A stretch of 64,000 nucleotides of DNA from Clostridia bacterium. GTDB taxonomy: Bacteria > Bacillota > Clostridia > Oscillospirales > CAG-272. Positions 33,288 to 42,473 of the stretch are shown piece by piece (within the stretch, counting starts at the first letter, position 1; each line of letters begins with the position of its first letter). A model generated the notes under the pieces. That model did not search any database. It was given only the letters and a program-made list of their open reading frames with translations, and had not been told where the DNA came from. The translations under genes were made by a program, and so were the position numbers. The DNA is taken from NCBI GenBank assembly GCA_017503325.1, contig JAFVTI010000030.1:18144-82143 (forward strand). The letters run 5' to 3'.

Positions 33288-36128
33288 TCATTTATTCAAA
33301 ACCTTCTTCAGGTAATTTCCGGTGTACGACTTCTCGCACGCGACGATCTGCTCGGGTGTGCCTGCGGCTACCAGCGTGCCGCCGCCGTCACCGCCCTCAG
33401 GTCCTAAGTCAATGATATAGTCCGCACACTTAATAACGTCCATATTATGCTCAATGACCAGCACGGTATTGCCGCCGTCCACCAGTCGCTGCAAAACGCC
33501 CAGCAGCTGCGCTACGTCGGCAGTATGCAAGCCCGTAGTGGGCTCGTCCAGCACGTAAATGGTCTTGCCCGTATCGCGTCTTGAAAGCTCTGTCGCCAGC
33601 TTGACTCTCTGCGCTTCACCGCCCGAGAGCGTAGTAGACGACTGTCCGATCTTGATATATCCAAGTCCCACGTCCTGCAGCGTTTTGAGCTTGCGCACGA
33701 TCTTGGGCAGGCCGTCAAAGAAGGTCACGCCCTCCTCGACCGTCATATCCAGCACGTCGTAAATGCTCTTGCCCTTATATTTGACGTCCAGGGTATCGCG
33801 GTTGTATCTCTTGCCCTTACAAACGTCGCACGTCACGTACACGTCGGGCAAAAAATGCATTTCAATGCAACGCACGCCGTCGCCCTCACAGGCCTCACAG
33901 CGGCCGCCCTTGACGTTAAAGGAGAATCTGCCCGGTCCGTAGCCCTTGGCCTTGGCGTCCTTGGTCTGCGCGAACAGATCGCGGATGTCGCCGAACAGCC
34001 CCGTATAGGTGGCGGGGTTGGAGCGCGGCGTTCTGCCGATGGGGCTTTGGTCAATGCAAATGATCTTGTCCAGATGCTCGTCGCCCTCCACGCGCTCGTG
34101 CTTGCCGGGATAGGTGATGGCGTTATTGAGTCTGTCTGCCAGCACGGGATGAATGATGCCGTTGACCAGCGAGGATTTGCCCGAGCCGCTCACACCCGTC
34201 ACGCAAACAAAGCAGCCTAAGGGGATCTCCACGTCCAGCTTTTTGAGATTATGCTCCTCTGCCCCGTATACACGCAGGAAATTGCCGTTGCCGGGTCTGC
34301 GCTGTGCGGGCACGGGAATGGAAAGTCTGCCCGACAAATAGCCGCCGGTCAGTGAGTTTTCGTTCCTTGCGACCTCTTCCGGCGTGCCGCAGGCCACGAT
34401 CTGACCGCCGTGCACGCCTGCGCCCGGGCCAACGTCAATGATATAGTCGGATTCGTGCATGGTCTCCTCGTCGTGCTCAACCACGATGACCGTGTTACCA
34501 AGGTCGCGCAGCGTTTTGAGCGTGGCGATCAGCTTGGAATTGTCACGCGAGTGCAGGCCAATGCTGGGTTCGTCCAGAATATACAGCACGCCGGTCAAGG
34601 CAGAGCCGATCTGCGTGGCAAGTCTGATGCGCTGTGCCTCACCGCCCGAAAGCGTACCCGCCTTGCGTCCAAGCGTCAGATACCCAAGCCCTACGCTGAC
34701 AAGAAAACCGAGTCTTGCGCGGATCTCCTTGAGAATTTCCCTCGAAATGACCGCGTCACCGCCCGTAAATTGCAGCGCATTGATAAAATCCAGTGCGTTT
34801 TCTACCGACATGGCGCAGAAATCGTGGATATTGAGCCCGCCCACCGTGACGCCCAGCACCACGGGAGAAAGACGCTTGCCGCCGCACACGGGGCAATCCG
34901 CCTCCTGCACGAACTGCGTATAATATTCCTTACCGAACATGCCGCCGTTCTTCATGCGGCTCTCGACCATTTCCAGGATGCCGTGGAAGGTGGTGGTCTG
35001 CTCGTGCGTCTGTCCGCCGAAATGGCGCGTGATGCGGTAAACGCGATCACCCGTGCCATGCAGCAGCGCGTCCAGCGCGTCCTTGCCGTATTCACGAATG
35101 GGCATGTCCAGATCAAAGCCCGCAACCTTGCCTACCTCGGCAAACAAGGGGCCGTTCCAGCTGTCCTCCTCCAGGGTCTTGAAGCCGTTGACCGCGATCG
35201 CGCCCCCGCGCAGCGAAAGACGCTTATCGGGGATAACCTTGGCGGCGGATACAGTCTGCATCTCGCCAAGACCCGCGCATACGGGACATGCGCCCGTGGG
35301 ATTGTTGAAGGAAAACATGCGGGGCTCCAGCTCCCCGATCGAAATGCCGTGCTCCTCGCAGGCATAGCTTTGCGAGAAAGAAAGCTCGATCGGCTTCCCT
35401 TCACCGCGCGGCACGGTCACGATCAACAGGTGCCCCTCTGCCAGATTCAGCGCAGTTTCCACCGAATCGCCAAGGCGGGAGCGTACGCCCTCCTTGAGCG
35501 CAAGTCTGTCCACCACGACCTCGATATCGTGCTTTTTGTTCTTGTCCAGCGAAATGTCCTCGCCAAGGTCGTAAAGGCTGCCGTCGATGCGCACGCGGGC
35601 GTATCCGCTCCTTTTGGCATCGGCCAGCACCTTTTCATGCATACCCTTCTGCGCACGTACTACGGGTGCCAGCACCAAAAAGCGCTCGCCCTCGGGCAGC
35701 TCGCAGATCTTATCTATAATGGTGTCGGTGCTCTGCCGTCTGATCTCCTTGCCGCAGATCGGGCAATGCGGCACGCCCACACGTGCGTACAGCAGACGCA
35801 GATAGTCGTAGATCTCTGTCACGGTACCCACGGTGGAACGCGGGTTTTTGGAGGTGGTCTTCTGGTCGATCGAAATGGCGGGGCTCAGGCCGTCGATGGT
35901 GTCCACGTCAGGCTTGTCCATCTGCCCCAGAAACATACGCGCATACGAGGACAGCGACTCGACAAAGCGGCGGTGTCCCTCGGCATACACGGTATCAAAG
36001 GCCAGGGAGGATTTTCCCGAACCCGAAAGGCCTGTCAGTATGACAAGCTGATCACGCGGAATCTCCACGTCAATATTTTTGAGATTATTGACGCGTGCCC
36101 CGCGAATCACGATTTTTTGAAGCTTCAT
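33288..36128 (-). CDS. uvrA: Excinuclease ABC subunit A
   Basis: This 946-residue DNA damage sensor of nucleotide excision repair has two ABC ATPase modules with Walker A GLSGSGKSSLAFDT near residue 35 and GVSGSGKSSLVNG near 640. ABC signatures LSGGEAQRIRLA and LSGGEAQRVKLA are present. Zinc-finger cysteines are CPVCGGKR in the first half and CEACEGDGVRC...CDVCKGKR in the second. Full length and standard. No recognisable LexA box is seen upstream. It follows uvrB and the small membrane protein in the same direction. Confidence 0.98.
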   Translation of the reverse strand: MKLQKIVIRGARVNNLKNIDVEIPRDQLVILTGLSGSGKSSLAFDTVYAEGHRRFVESLSSYARMFLGQMDKPDVDTIDGLSPAISIDQKTTSKNPRSTVGTVTEIYDYLRLLYARVGVPHCPICGKEIRRQSTDTIIDKICELPEGERFLVLAPVVRAQKGMHEKVLADAKRSGYARVRIDGSLYDLGEDISLDKNKKHDIEVVVDRLALKEGVRSRLGDSVETALNLAEGHLLIVTVPRGEGKPIELSFSQSYACEEHGISIGELEPRMFSFNNPTGACPVCAGLGEMQTVSAAKVIPDKRLSLRGGAIAVNGFKTLEEDSWNGPLFAEVGKVAGFDLDMPIREYGKDALDALLHGTGDRVYRITRHFGGQTHEQTTTFHGILEMVESRMKNGGMFGKEYYTQFVQEADCPVCGGKRLSPVVLGVTVGGLNIHDFCAMSVENALDFINALQFTGGDAVISREILKEIRARLGFLVSVGLGYLTLGRKAGTLSGGEAQRIRLATQIGSALTGVLYILDEPSIGLHSRDNSKLIATLKTLRDLGNTVIVVEHDEETMHESDYIIDVGPGAGVHGGQIVACGTPEEVARNENSLTGGYLSGRLSIPVPAQRRPGNGNFLRVYGAEEHNLKKLDVEIPLGCFVCVTGVSGSGKSSLVNGIIHPVLADRLNNAITYPGKHERVEGDEHLDKIICIDQSPIGRTPRSNPATYTGLFGDIRDLFAQTKDAKAKGYGPGRFSFNVKGGRCEACEGDGVRCIEMHFLPDVYVTCDVCKGKRYNRDTLDVKYKGKSIYDVLDMTVEEGVTFFDGLPKIVRKLKTLQDVGLGYIKIGQSSTTLSGGEAQRVKLATELSRRDTGKTIYVLDEPTTGLHTADVAQLLGVLQRLVDGGNTVLVIEHNMDVIKCADYIIDLGPEGGDGGGTLVAAGTPEQIVACEKSYTGNYLKKVLNK

Positions 36129-36143
36129 TGGTTTTACTCTCTT

Positions 36144-36629
36144 TTATTCCTTGATGTGCTCACATGCGCCGACACCCAGGTCGCTGCGCAGGCGTTCGAT
36201 TTGCTTTTGCGTGATATAGGAGGTGGATCTGATTCTCTTCTTACCGTTCTTCATGTAAAAAGCAAGACCGATTTCCTTGTATTTGCTCTGATCCTCTGTG
36301 ATGCGGTTCCCCTTTTTATCACAAGGGAAAATGCCCATCAGATCCTGCAGCTCGAAGTGAATGACCGTGCCCTGCTCGTCCTTGCCCGCAACCACGATAC
36401 CGTTCGCGCTGACGCTGACTGCCTCAAAAGCCAACACGGCCGCCTCGTACGCGGTATACAGCGTAAACAGGCCCAAAAACGGCAGCAGAATATAGCCTAT
36501 AAAATTGTCAAATAACCCAAGCGCATAAGCGCCGCACAAAAGCACCAGCTCACCGACAAGGATCAGCAGCGTCCAGAGCAGATATTTGTAGTTGATCAGC
36601 GGAACGCGTCTTTTTTTAGTTTGTTTCAT
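36144..36629 (-). CDS. Small membrane protein with PH-like domain
   Basis: This 161-residue protein has two membrane helices (about 16-38 and 45-70) and then a soluble part (75-161) with the beta-strand pattern of bacterial PH domains ([17 protein letters not shown]...[15 protein letters not shown]). ATG at 36629 overlaps the last 14 nt of uvrB, so the start lies inside that gene and expression is coupled. GGAGGAG lies upstream. A role connected with UvrA/UvrB is not implied beyond shared transcription. Confidence 0.72.
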   Translation of the reverse strand: MKQTKKRRVPLINYKYLLWTLLILVGELVLLCGAYALGLFDNFIGYILLPFLGLFTLYTAYEAAVLAFEAVSVSANGIVVAGKDEQGTVIHFELQDLMGIFPCDKKGNRITEDQSKYKEIGLAFYMKNGKKRIRSTSYITQKQIERLRSDLGVGACEHIKE

Positions 36630-38610
36630 GCTTATCTCCTCCTTGGATCCTCTTGATCTGATCACGCAGGTACGCTGCCTTTTCAAATTCCAGCTTGGCA
36701 GCCGCCTGACGCATCTCTGTCGTCAGCTCGGCGATCAGCTTATCCTTTTGCTTTGCAGGCATTTTACCCTTGGCAGCCTGCTCGGCTCTCGAGCCCTGCT
36801 TGCCGCCAGTGGGAGAGGCCATATCAATGACGTCGCGGATATCCTTGACCACCGTGCGCGGTACGATGCCGTTGGCGCGGTTGTATGCATCCTGCTTTGC
36901 GCGGCGGCGCGCGGTCTCGGCAATGGCTCTTTGCATCGAGCCGGTGATTGTGTCTCCGTACATAATGACCTTGCCCGACGCATTACGCGCAGCACGACCG
37001 ATGGTCTGGATCAGCGAGGTCTCACCGCGCAGGAAGCCTTCCTTGTCCGCGTCAAGGATCGCAACCAGCGATACCTCGGGCAAGTCAAGACCCTCGCGCA
37101 ACAGGTTAATGCCCACCAGCACGTCAAAGACACCCATACGAAGGTCGCGGATAATCTCCATACGCTCCATGGTTTCCACGTTGAAATGGATATAGCGCAC
37201 GCGCACACCATTCTGCTCTAAATAATCGGTCAGGTCCTCTGCCATTTTTTTGGTCAGCGTGGTCACCAGCACGCGTTCGCTCTTGGCAACTCGCTCGCGG
37301 ATCTCGCCAAGCAGATCGTCCACCTGGCCCTCGATCGGGCGCACCTCGACCTCGGGGTCAAGTAAGCCCGTGGGTCTGATCAGCTGCTCTGCCACCTGCT
37401 CGGTATGCTCCTTTTCAAAGGGGCCGGGCGTGGCGCTGACAAAGACGGCTTGGTTGATCTTATCCTCAAATTCCTCGAAATACAGGGGGCGGTTGTCGTA
37501 TGCGGACGGCAGACGGAAGCCGAAATCCACCAAGTTCTTCTTTCTTGCGGTATCGCCGCCGCTCATGCCGCGCACCTGCGGTACGGCTACGTGCGACTCG
37601 TCGATAAACAAGATATAATCATCCGGGAAATAGTCCAGCAGCGTATAAGGAGTCGAGCCGGGCTCTCTGCCCGCAAGCACGCGGGAGTAGTTTTCCACGC
37701 CAGAGCAAAAGCCCACCTCGCGCAGCATTTCCAGGTCGTACTTAGTGCGCTCGGTAATGCGCTGTGCCTCGATCAGCTTCCCTTCTGATTCAAACCACGC
37801 TGCCCTGTCCACCATTTCACGGCGAATCTCTTCCAGCGCGGCGTCGCGCTTTTCATCGGATACGGCATAGTGCGTTGCGGGGAAAATGACGGCGTAGGAA
37901 AGCAAGCGCACAAGCTCACCCGTGACCGGATTGATGACCGAGATGCGGTCGATCTCATCATCGAAAAATTCAATGCGTAAAAGCTTATCCGACACGTTTG
38001 CGGTCATGATCTCCAAGGTATCCCCGCGCACGCGGAAGCTGTTACGCACGGGATTGAGATCATTTCTCGAATAGCTGATGGCCACCAGGCGACGGATCAG
38101 CTCGTCGCGGTCCATCAGCATGCCGGGGCGCAGCGAGATCTGCAGCGTCTGATACTCCACGGGGTCACCGAGGGTATAGATGCAGGAGACCGACGCCACG
38201 ATGATGACGTCGCGGCGCTCGAAGAGCGAGGACGTCGCGCTGTGGCGCAAGCGGTCGATCTCGTCATTGACAAGCGCGTCCTTTTCAATATACATATCCT
38301 TGCCCGGGATATAGGCCTCGGGCTGGTAATAATCGTAGTACGACACGAAGAATTCCACCGCATTCTCGGGGAAGAATTCGCGCATTTCGGTGCACACCTG
38401 CGCTGCAAGCGTTTTGTTGGGCTCCAGGATCAGCACGGGACGGTTACATTTTTCAATGATATTGGCCATGGTAAAGGTTTTACCCGAGCCGGTCACACCC
38501 AAAAGCGTCTGATAGCGTGCGCCGTTTTCAAGACCCTCCACCAGCTGCGCGATGGCCTGCGGCTGGTCACCCATGGGCTCAAACGGGCTGACTAATTTGA
38601 ACTTGTCCAT
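36616..38610 (-). CDS. uvrB: Excinuclease ABC subunit B
   Basis: This 664-residue helicase-like repair protein has Walker [16 protein letters not shown] near residue 40 and the beta-hairpin region with [25 protein letters not shown]-like box FIDESH and helicase motif VI IGRAARN are present, and the UVR domain is at the C-terminus ([16 protein letters not shown]). Start ATG at 38610 follows GGGAGGAG. Its leader of about 55 bp is almost duplicated in front of the gene at 38725. Confidence 0.98.
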   Translation of the reverse strand: MDKFKLVSPFEPMGDQPQAIAQLVEGLENGARYQTLLGVTGSGKTFTMANIIEKCNRPVLILEPNKTLAAQVCTEMREFFPENAVEFFVSYYDYYQPEAYIPGKDMYIEKDALVNDEIDRLRHSATSSLFERRDVIIVASVSCIYTLGDPVEYQTLQISLRPGMLMDRDELIRRLVAISYSRNDLNPVRNSFRVRGDTLEIMTANVSDKLLRIEFFDDEIDRISVINPVTGELVRLLSYAVIFPATHYAVSDEKRDAALEEIRREMVDRAAWFESEGKLIEAQRITERTKYDLEMLREVGFCSGVENYSRVLAGREPGSTPYTLLDYFPDDYILFIDESHVAVPQVRGMSGGDTARKKNLVDFGFRLPSAYDNRPLYFEEFEDKINQAVFVSATPGPFEKEHTEQVAEQLIRPTGLLDPEVEVRPIEGQVDDLLGEIRERVAKSERVLVTTLTKKMAEDLTDYLEQNGVRVRYIHFNVETMERMEIIRDLRMGVFDVLVGINLLREGLDLPEVSLVAILDADKEGFLRGETSLIQTIGRAARNASGKVIMYGDTITGSMQRAIAETARRRAKQDAYNRANGIVPRTVVKDIRDVIDMASPTGGKQGSRAEQAAKGKMPAKQKDKLIAELTTEMRQAAAKLEFEKAAYLRDQIKRIQGGDKHETN

Positions 38611-38661
38611 GCTTCTCCTCCCTTCGCACGTCATAGTATGTCAATTTAATAGTATATCACG
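38608..38661 (-). promoter_or_regulatory. uvrB promoter and leader (copy 1 of a duplicated leader)
   Basis: Minus-strand promoter TTTACA-17-TATACT (about 38655-38683), then the leader TATTAAATTGACATACTATG and GGGAGGAG before uvrB. A near-identical leader occurs at 39511-39563. Confidence 0.75.
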
Positions 38662-38687
38662 AAATTAAAAAAATGTAAAGATACAAG

Positions 38688-38724
38688 ATAAAAAAATACG
38701 GAGCATAGCCGCTCCGCATTTTTA
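38688..38724 (-). terminator. Terminator after the membrane protein gene at 38725
   Basis: ATGCGGAGC and GCTCCGTAT form the stem on the minus strand, followed by TTTTTT. Confidence 0.85.
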
Positions 38725-39513
38725 TCAACCGAACCCCATGAACTTCTTAGCCACAAGCTTTCCATTGTAGTAAAGCCTCATATTCACGTAGCCCATTTGC
38801 GCTTCAATGAGAATTCTTTTTCCATTCTCGGTTCTGATTCTTTTGCTCAATAAATACTTATATCCGCCAAGACCGATATACCGATCAACCACTTTGTCGT
38901 TGATCACAAGCGAGTACATCCCGATACGAGAGCATACCCGGATCACGTTTCCGTCCGCAACGTATTCCATTCTGACCCTTCCGACGTCTGCCGTGTGAGG
39001 ATCTGTTTTGGCAACTTTTATGGAAAAGATCAACCATAATACGATGATCAAACCGCACAATATCAGAATCGGGTGAACAATCATTCCCGCGATCTGATTA
39101 TTCTGATTGGTTTTTACATAGTCGGACAGGCTCAGCAGCGTTGTTTTCCCGTGACTCATTTCCATAATTTCAAAGTCACAATCGTGACGGCTGCTCGGAC
39201 CGTAATACACTTTGATCTTATCAAATCTCTTCAGGCTGTCAAGTGCCTCCTTGTCCAACCTTATGTCCGCTATCGTGCTGATCTCAAATGGCCTTTCGTA
39301 TTCTTCAAAATACACGATGTATCTGGCATCACTTTTGTAACCCCGAATCCTTTCATATCTGCAAAAGGAAAGCTCTGCATAAGACAGATCATCGTATGAT
39401 ACGTCAAATTCCGGGTAAAGGGATATACTGTTAAAAAGCAGAAACGAAAATAAGCCCGTAAAAGCCAATGCAAATACAAGAAACACACAGAGCATAAACA
39501 CATATCCGTCCAT
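38725..39513 (-). CDS. Two-helix membrane protein of unknown function
   Basis: This 262-residue protein has one N-terminal membrane helix (about 5-28), an extracellular domain (to about 135), a second helix (about 142-165) and a C-terminal domain (170-262). That layout recalls YfdX- or DUF3592-like proteins; the central FDKIKVYYGPSSRHDCDF fits the DUF3592 pattern. The start at 39513 is set by GGGAGGGG and by homology of the leader to that of uvrB. Function is unknown. Confidence 0.7.
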   Translation of the reverse strand: MDGYVFMLCVFLVFALAFTGLFSFLLFNSISLYPEFDVSYDDLSYAELSFCRYERIRGYKSDARYIVYFEEYERPFEISTIADIRLDKEALDSLKRFDKIKVYYGPSSRHDCDFEIMEMSHGKTTLLSLSDYVKTNQNNQIAGMIVHPILILCGLIIVLWLIFSIKVAKTDPHTADVGRVRMEYVADGNVIRVCSRIGMYSLVINDKVVDRYIGLGGYKYLLSKRIRTENGKRILIEAQMGYVNMRLYYNGKLVAKKFMGFG

Positions 39514-39563
39514 ACTTCCCCTCCCTTCGCGCGTCATAGTATGTCAATTTAATAGTATAGCAC
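39511..39563 (-). promoter_or_regulatory. Promoter and leader of the 38725 gene (copy 2 of the uvrB-type leader)
   Basis: The leader CGTCATAGTATGTCAATTTA (plus-strand reading) and the Shine-Dalgarno region match the uvrB leader almost base for base. The promoter is TTTACT-17-TATACT on the minus strand. Confidence 0.8.
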
Positions 39564-39599
39564 AATTTTTGAAAAAAGTAAATAGTGAGAGAAAAAAAG

Positions 39600-39808
39600 C
39601 AACGGCAAATTGCGTGGGGGTCCTATGTTCAATAAATGTAGGGGAGGAGTAAGTTCCAAGGCTCTGGCAGGGGCTTAGAACATCGCAAGCGCATCGCGCT
39701 TGCTTATTTGCGCCAATAGTCGTTATATCTATTCACTTTCCCGGCGCAAACCTTGCACGAGCGGCAGAGCCGCGCGTGCAGGGTTCTGAGTCGGGAAAGT
39801 ACATCAAA
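39600..39808. ncRNA. Structured intergenic region, possible small RNA
   Basis: Three strong hairpins in a row: 39653-39681 (GTTCCAAGGCTCTG with CAGGGGCTTAGAAC), 39685-39703 (perfect GCAAGCGC-atc-GCGCTTGC) and 39735-39800. The last is a near-continuous helix closed by ACTTTCCCG/CGGGAAAGT, with GCGGC-aga-GCCGC at the tip. A strong bidirectional terminator follows at 39809-39846. It does not match 6S, SRP, tmRNA or RNase P patterns known to me. Strand and identity are open. Confidence 0.4.
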
Positions 39809-39846
39809 ACAAAGAGAGGGGTGCTACTGCACCCCTCTCTTTGTTT
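39809..39846. terminator. Bidirectional terminator next to tRNA-Met
   Basis: AAAACAAAGAGAGGGGTG and CACCCCTCTCTTTGTTTT make a perfect 18-bp stem with a 6-nt loop. It lies directly after the tRNA CCA end on the minus strand. Confidence 0.92.
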
Positions 39847-39923
39847 TGGTGGGCTATCAGGGACTTGAACCCCGGACCAACCGGTTATGAGCCGGTAGCT
39901 CTGACCAACTGAGCTAATAGCCC
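39847..39923 (-). tRNA. tRNA-Met (anticodon CAT; tRNA-Ile2 not excluded)
   Basis: This 77-nt tRNA has acceptor stem GGGCTAT/ATAGCCC, D-arm AGCTCAGTTGGTCAGAGCT, anticodon loop CTCATAA (CAT), T-loop GGTTCAAGTCC and an encoded ACCA end. CAT can be elongator Met or lysidine-modified Ile2; the CCGGCTCATAACCGG arm fits elongator Met. The promoter is TTGACA (39963-39968), 17 bp, TATAAT (39940-39945). Confidence 0.93.
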
Positions 39924-39939
39924 GTCAAACGACCTATAT

Positions 39940-39968
39940 ATTATACTTGTTTTCCTTGCTCTTGTCAA
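39940..39968 (-). promoter_or_regulatory. Promoter of tRNA-Met
   Basis: Exact consensus TTGACA-17-TATAAT on the minus strand, about 15 bp upstream of the tRNA 5' end. Confidence 0.9.
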
Positions 39969-40002
39969 GAGCATAATTGAAAATATTCTCTTTTCGCGCA
40001 AA

Positions 40003-40045
40003 ACCGCTGCAGCCCCCGCCCTTTGGCGGAGGCTGCTTTTGTTTA
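40003..40045 (-). terminator. Terminator-like hairpin after the LRR protein gene
   Basis: GCAGCC-CCGCC-cttt-GGCGG-GGCTGC pairs with one bulge. It lies 14 nt after the stop codon of the LRR gene; the T run is better on the plus strand. Confidence 0.6.
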
Positions 40046-40058
40046 TGCCGTTCTATAT

Positions 40059-41744
40059 TCATTGAGTAGTGAGATCTCCGTCCGTGCAATGAATGATCAC
40101 GCCCGGCAGAAAGGCACCACTAACACCCCTGATGCTTTGCCACTCCTGCATGGTTCCACCGTAATCTACCTCCCGAAGGCTGCTGCTATCAGCAGCAAAA
40201 AACAATCCAAACGCGTTTGTCCCAATCGCAATGACGGATCGCGGAATGTAAAGATTCGCAAGAAAATAGTTGTTCTCGAACGCTTGCGTGCCGATCTCTG
40301 TCACGCCCTCGGGAATTATAACAGTCTCCAGGTGCGTGCAAATATGAAATGCAAAATTCGGGATCTTCTTCAAATTCGGAGACAATTCAAGCTCCACAAG
40401 GCTCTTGCATCCCTGAAATGCGTACTGACCGATCACATTCGTGTTTTCGGAGCACACAACCTTTTTCAATGTTCTGTTCTCGGTTCCCTTCGATGCAAAT
40501 GCATAATCCCCTATATAGGTAACGCCCGGACCCATATAGATCTCGTGAATCGTGTTGTTATCGAAAAAGGCTCTGTCTCCGATCGGGTTATTGACGTAGA
40601 GCACGGGATCGGTGCAGTTTCCGACGCCCATAATCACGCCGTTCACAATATACAACCCCTCGGAATACGCGGGCGTATCAAAGATGTGTCGTACGGTTTT
40701 GGTAATGCCGTCCTCCACGTAAGTCGCAACCAGCACCAATCTCTTGCCCGCGGGCAGATCACGGATTTCGGTCGCGGTGGGAACAAGCTCCTGCAGCAGC
40801 ACTTCCCCTTCGTAGAGTGCAAGCGTCATAATCGCTCTCTCGCCCTCAAACGCTTCATCCCACACGGGGGTAACGGTCATTTTGGTATATTCCACATCGG
40901 TTTCCAGCCGCAGGGCTTGATTTCCATCCTCCACAAAGACCTTAACGGTACGGTCACCCTCCATGCGCACGTCCTTAATGCTCTCGCCGTCGATATACTT
41001 GATCGCATCGATGGTGTATTCCTGCAGGCCGTCCACGTCGCCTACGTTATATTTCAGGATCAGGTTCTCCATATCCGAGCCGCGCTCGAACATATATGAC
41101 GAATACTTGACGCCGTTGAGCGTAAAGGAAATGATCTCAAAGCCGTCCGGGTTTTCCAGGTGCACGTGTATATAGATATCCTCGTTCTTGAGTGCATAGT
41201 AGGTCTGACCGAAGATGATCATCTCGGTTTCCTGCTCGGTTTCGGATCCGGTCTCCGTATCTGTTGCCGGCTCTGCACCCGTTTCGGGATCGGTCTCGGG
41301 ATCGGTCTCGGGCTCGCTTCCGGGCACCTCCTCTTCGCTCAAGAAGGAAAAGGTGTAAGGAGGCAGCGTGCTCGAGGCACTAAGCTCGTCCATCTGCGGC
41401 ACGGGAGCATTTGCTTTTACATCCGCTGCAGGCTGCAGATCGTTGGTCACCGTCATGCCCAGATACACAGGCACTTGCTTGATCACGTCGCCGGGCAGAT
41501 CGGTCGTTTCTGCCATTCCCGTAGGCTGCTCTTCCCCCGGCAGAATATCGGGCAGCATCGTCATAAACACACCCGCAATCAAGCTGACGCATACGAGTGC
41601 TGCCACCAGCGAGATCAGCGCAACAGGTCTGCGCCTTCCTCTTCTTTGCCACAGCTTGTATCTTTTTGCAAGATGATGATCCACGATCTCCTCATCAATA
41701 CCGGACACGACGTCCAGCGTAAAATCCTTTTTATCCTTACGCAT
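40059..41744 (-). CDS. Membrane-anchored BspA-type leucine-rich-repeat protein, sigma factor partner
   Basis: This 561-residue protein has a cytosolic N-terminus of about 40 residues, a membrane helix (about 42-65) and an E/T/D-P-rich linker with repeated PETDPETDPET (about 145-175). An extracellular beta domain follows, then BspA-type LRRs (about 395-545: TYIGDYAF, NVIGQYAFQGCKSL, TEIGTQAFENN). It starts inside the end of the sigma factor gene (8-nt overlap), so the two are coupled. It may hold the sigma factor at the membrane; BspA repeats suggest surface binding. No anti-sigma motif is recognised. Confidence 0.85.
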   Translation of the reverse strand: MRKDKKDFTLDVVSGIDEEIVDHHLAKRYKLWQRRGRRRPVALISLVAALVCVSLIAGVFMTMLPDILPGEEQPTGMAETTDLPGDVIKQVPVYLGMTVTNDLQPAADVKANAPVPQMDELSASSTLPPYTFSFLSEEEVPGSEPETDPETDPETGAEPATDTETGSETEQETEMIIFGQTYYALKNEDIYIHVHLENPDGFEIISFTLNGVKYSSYMFERGSDMENLILKYNVGDVDGLQEYTIDAIKYIDGESIKDVRMEGDRTVKVFVEDGNQALRLETDVEYTKMTVTPVWDEAFEGERAIMTLALYEGEVLLQELVPTATEIRDLPAGKRLVLVATYVEDGITKTVRHIFDTPAYSEGLYIVNGVIMGVGNCTDPVLYVNNPIGDRAFFDNNTIHEIYMGPGVTYIGDYAFASKGTENRTLKKVVCSENTNVIGQYAFQGCKSLVELELSPNLKKIPNFAFHICTHLETVIIPEGVTEIGTQAFENNYFLANLYIPRSVIAIGTNAFGLFFAADSSSLREVDYGGTMQEWQSIRGVSGAFLPGVIIHCTDGDLTTQ

Positions 41745-42336
41745 TGATAAAGCCCTCCTTGATCAGAATCTCGCGAAGGCCCTTTTTGATCTCGTCCAGC
41801 TCGCGGTATACCGTGCTCTCGCTGACGTGCAGCATGGAGGCAATGTCCATAATACGATCTGCGCAATAATATCGGCAAACAAAAATAAATGCGCGCTTTT
41901 CGGGCATCTTGCGCAAATAATCGCTGAGCAAGCGGCTCAAACGGTACACCTCGTAATCATCCGCCACCGACGGCTCATACGGAATGCATCCGTCCAGCTC
42001 GTCCAATGAAACGGTCATCTCACTGGGCACACGACTTTTTGCGTGATTCTTTTTGTATCGAACGACGGCTGTATTGCGCATGATCTTGGACAAAAAGACC
42101 TGAAAAAACGTGGGCTTGGCAGGGGGAATGGCATTCCAAGTGCCAAAATAAGTATCGTTGAGACATTCCTCGCTGTCAGGGTCGTTATGCAGGATGTTAT
42201 ACGCAATGGTGTAGAGATACCGTCCGTACTTACGGTCTGTCTCGGTAATGGCTCTTTCTTCCCTTTGCCAATACAGATCAATGATACGGTGGTCCTCCAG
42301 CAGCGGTCGGCTATCCGTGGTGTCTGTCATTTTCAT
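41737..42336 (-). CDS. Sigma-70 family (ECF-type) RNA polymerase sigma factor
   Basis: This 199-residue sigma factor has region 2 at about 25-95 (DPDSEECLNDTYFGTWNAIPP, FLSKIMRNTAVVRYKKN) and region 4 at about 140-195 (RIMDIASMLHVSESTVYRELDEIKKGLREIL). It overlaps its membrane partner gene by 8 nt. The architecture of the pair is the same as at 30686-32889, but sequences have diverged, so the pairs are probably old duplicates or independent recruits. Confidence 0.9.
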   Translation of the reverse strand: MKMTDTTDSRPLLEDHRIIDLYWQREERAITETDRKYGRYLYTIAYNILHNDPDSEECLNDTYFGTWNAIPPAKPTFFQVFLSKIMRNTAVVRYKKNHAKSRVPSEMTVSLDELDGCIPYEPSVADDYEVYRLSRLLSDYLRKMPEKRAFIFVCRYYCADRIMDIASMLHVSESTVYRELDEIKKGLREILIKEGFINA

Positions 42337-42422
42337 GGAAATTTCTCCTTTGGTTGATAGAATATATTCTCCATTACTAAAAGTATAGTTTTTTTGAAAA
42401 AACTCTCACGTTTTCAAAAATC

Positions 42423-42472
42423 TTTTTGCTTATTCAAAAAGGAGCGAAACCATCGCTCCTTTTTGAATATTC
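42423..42472 (-). terminator. Terminator after the metallo-hydrolase gene
   Basis: TATTCAAAAAGGAGCGA and TCGCTCCTTTTTGAATA form a 17-bp stem with a 5-nt loop. Confidence 0.9.
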
Positions 42473-42473
42473 A

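Noticed and set aside
38608..38690. LexA/SOS box upstream of uvrB or uvrA
   Set aside because: No CGAAC-type inverted repeat is seen; the leader contains only AT-rich promoter elements.
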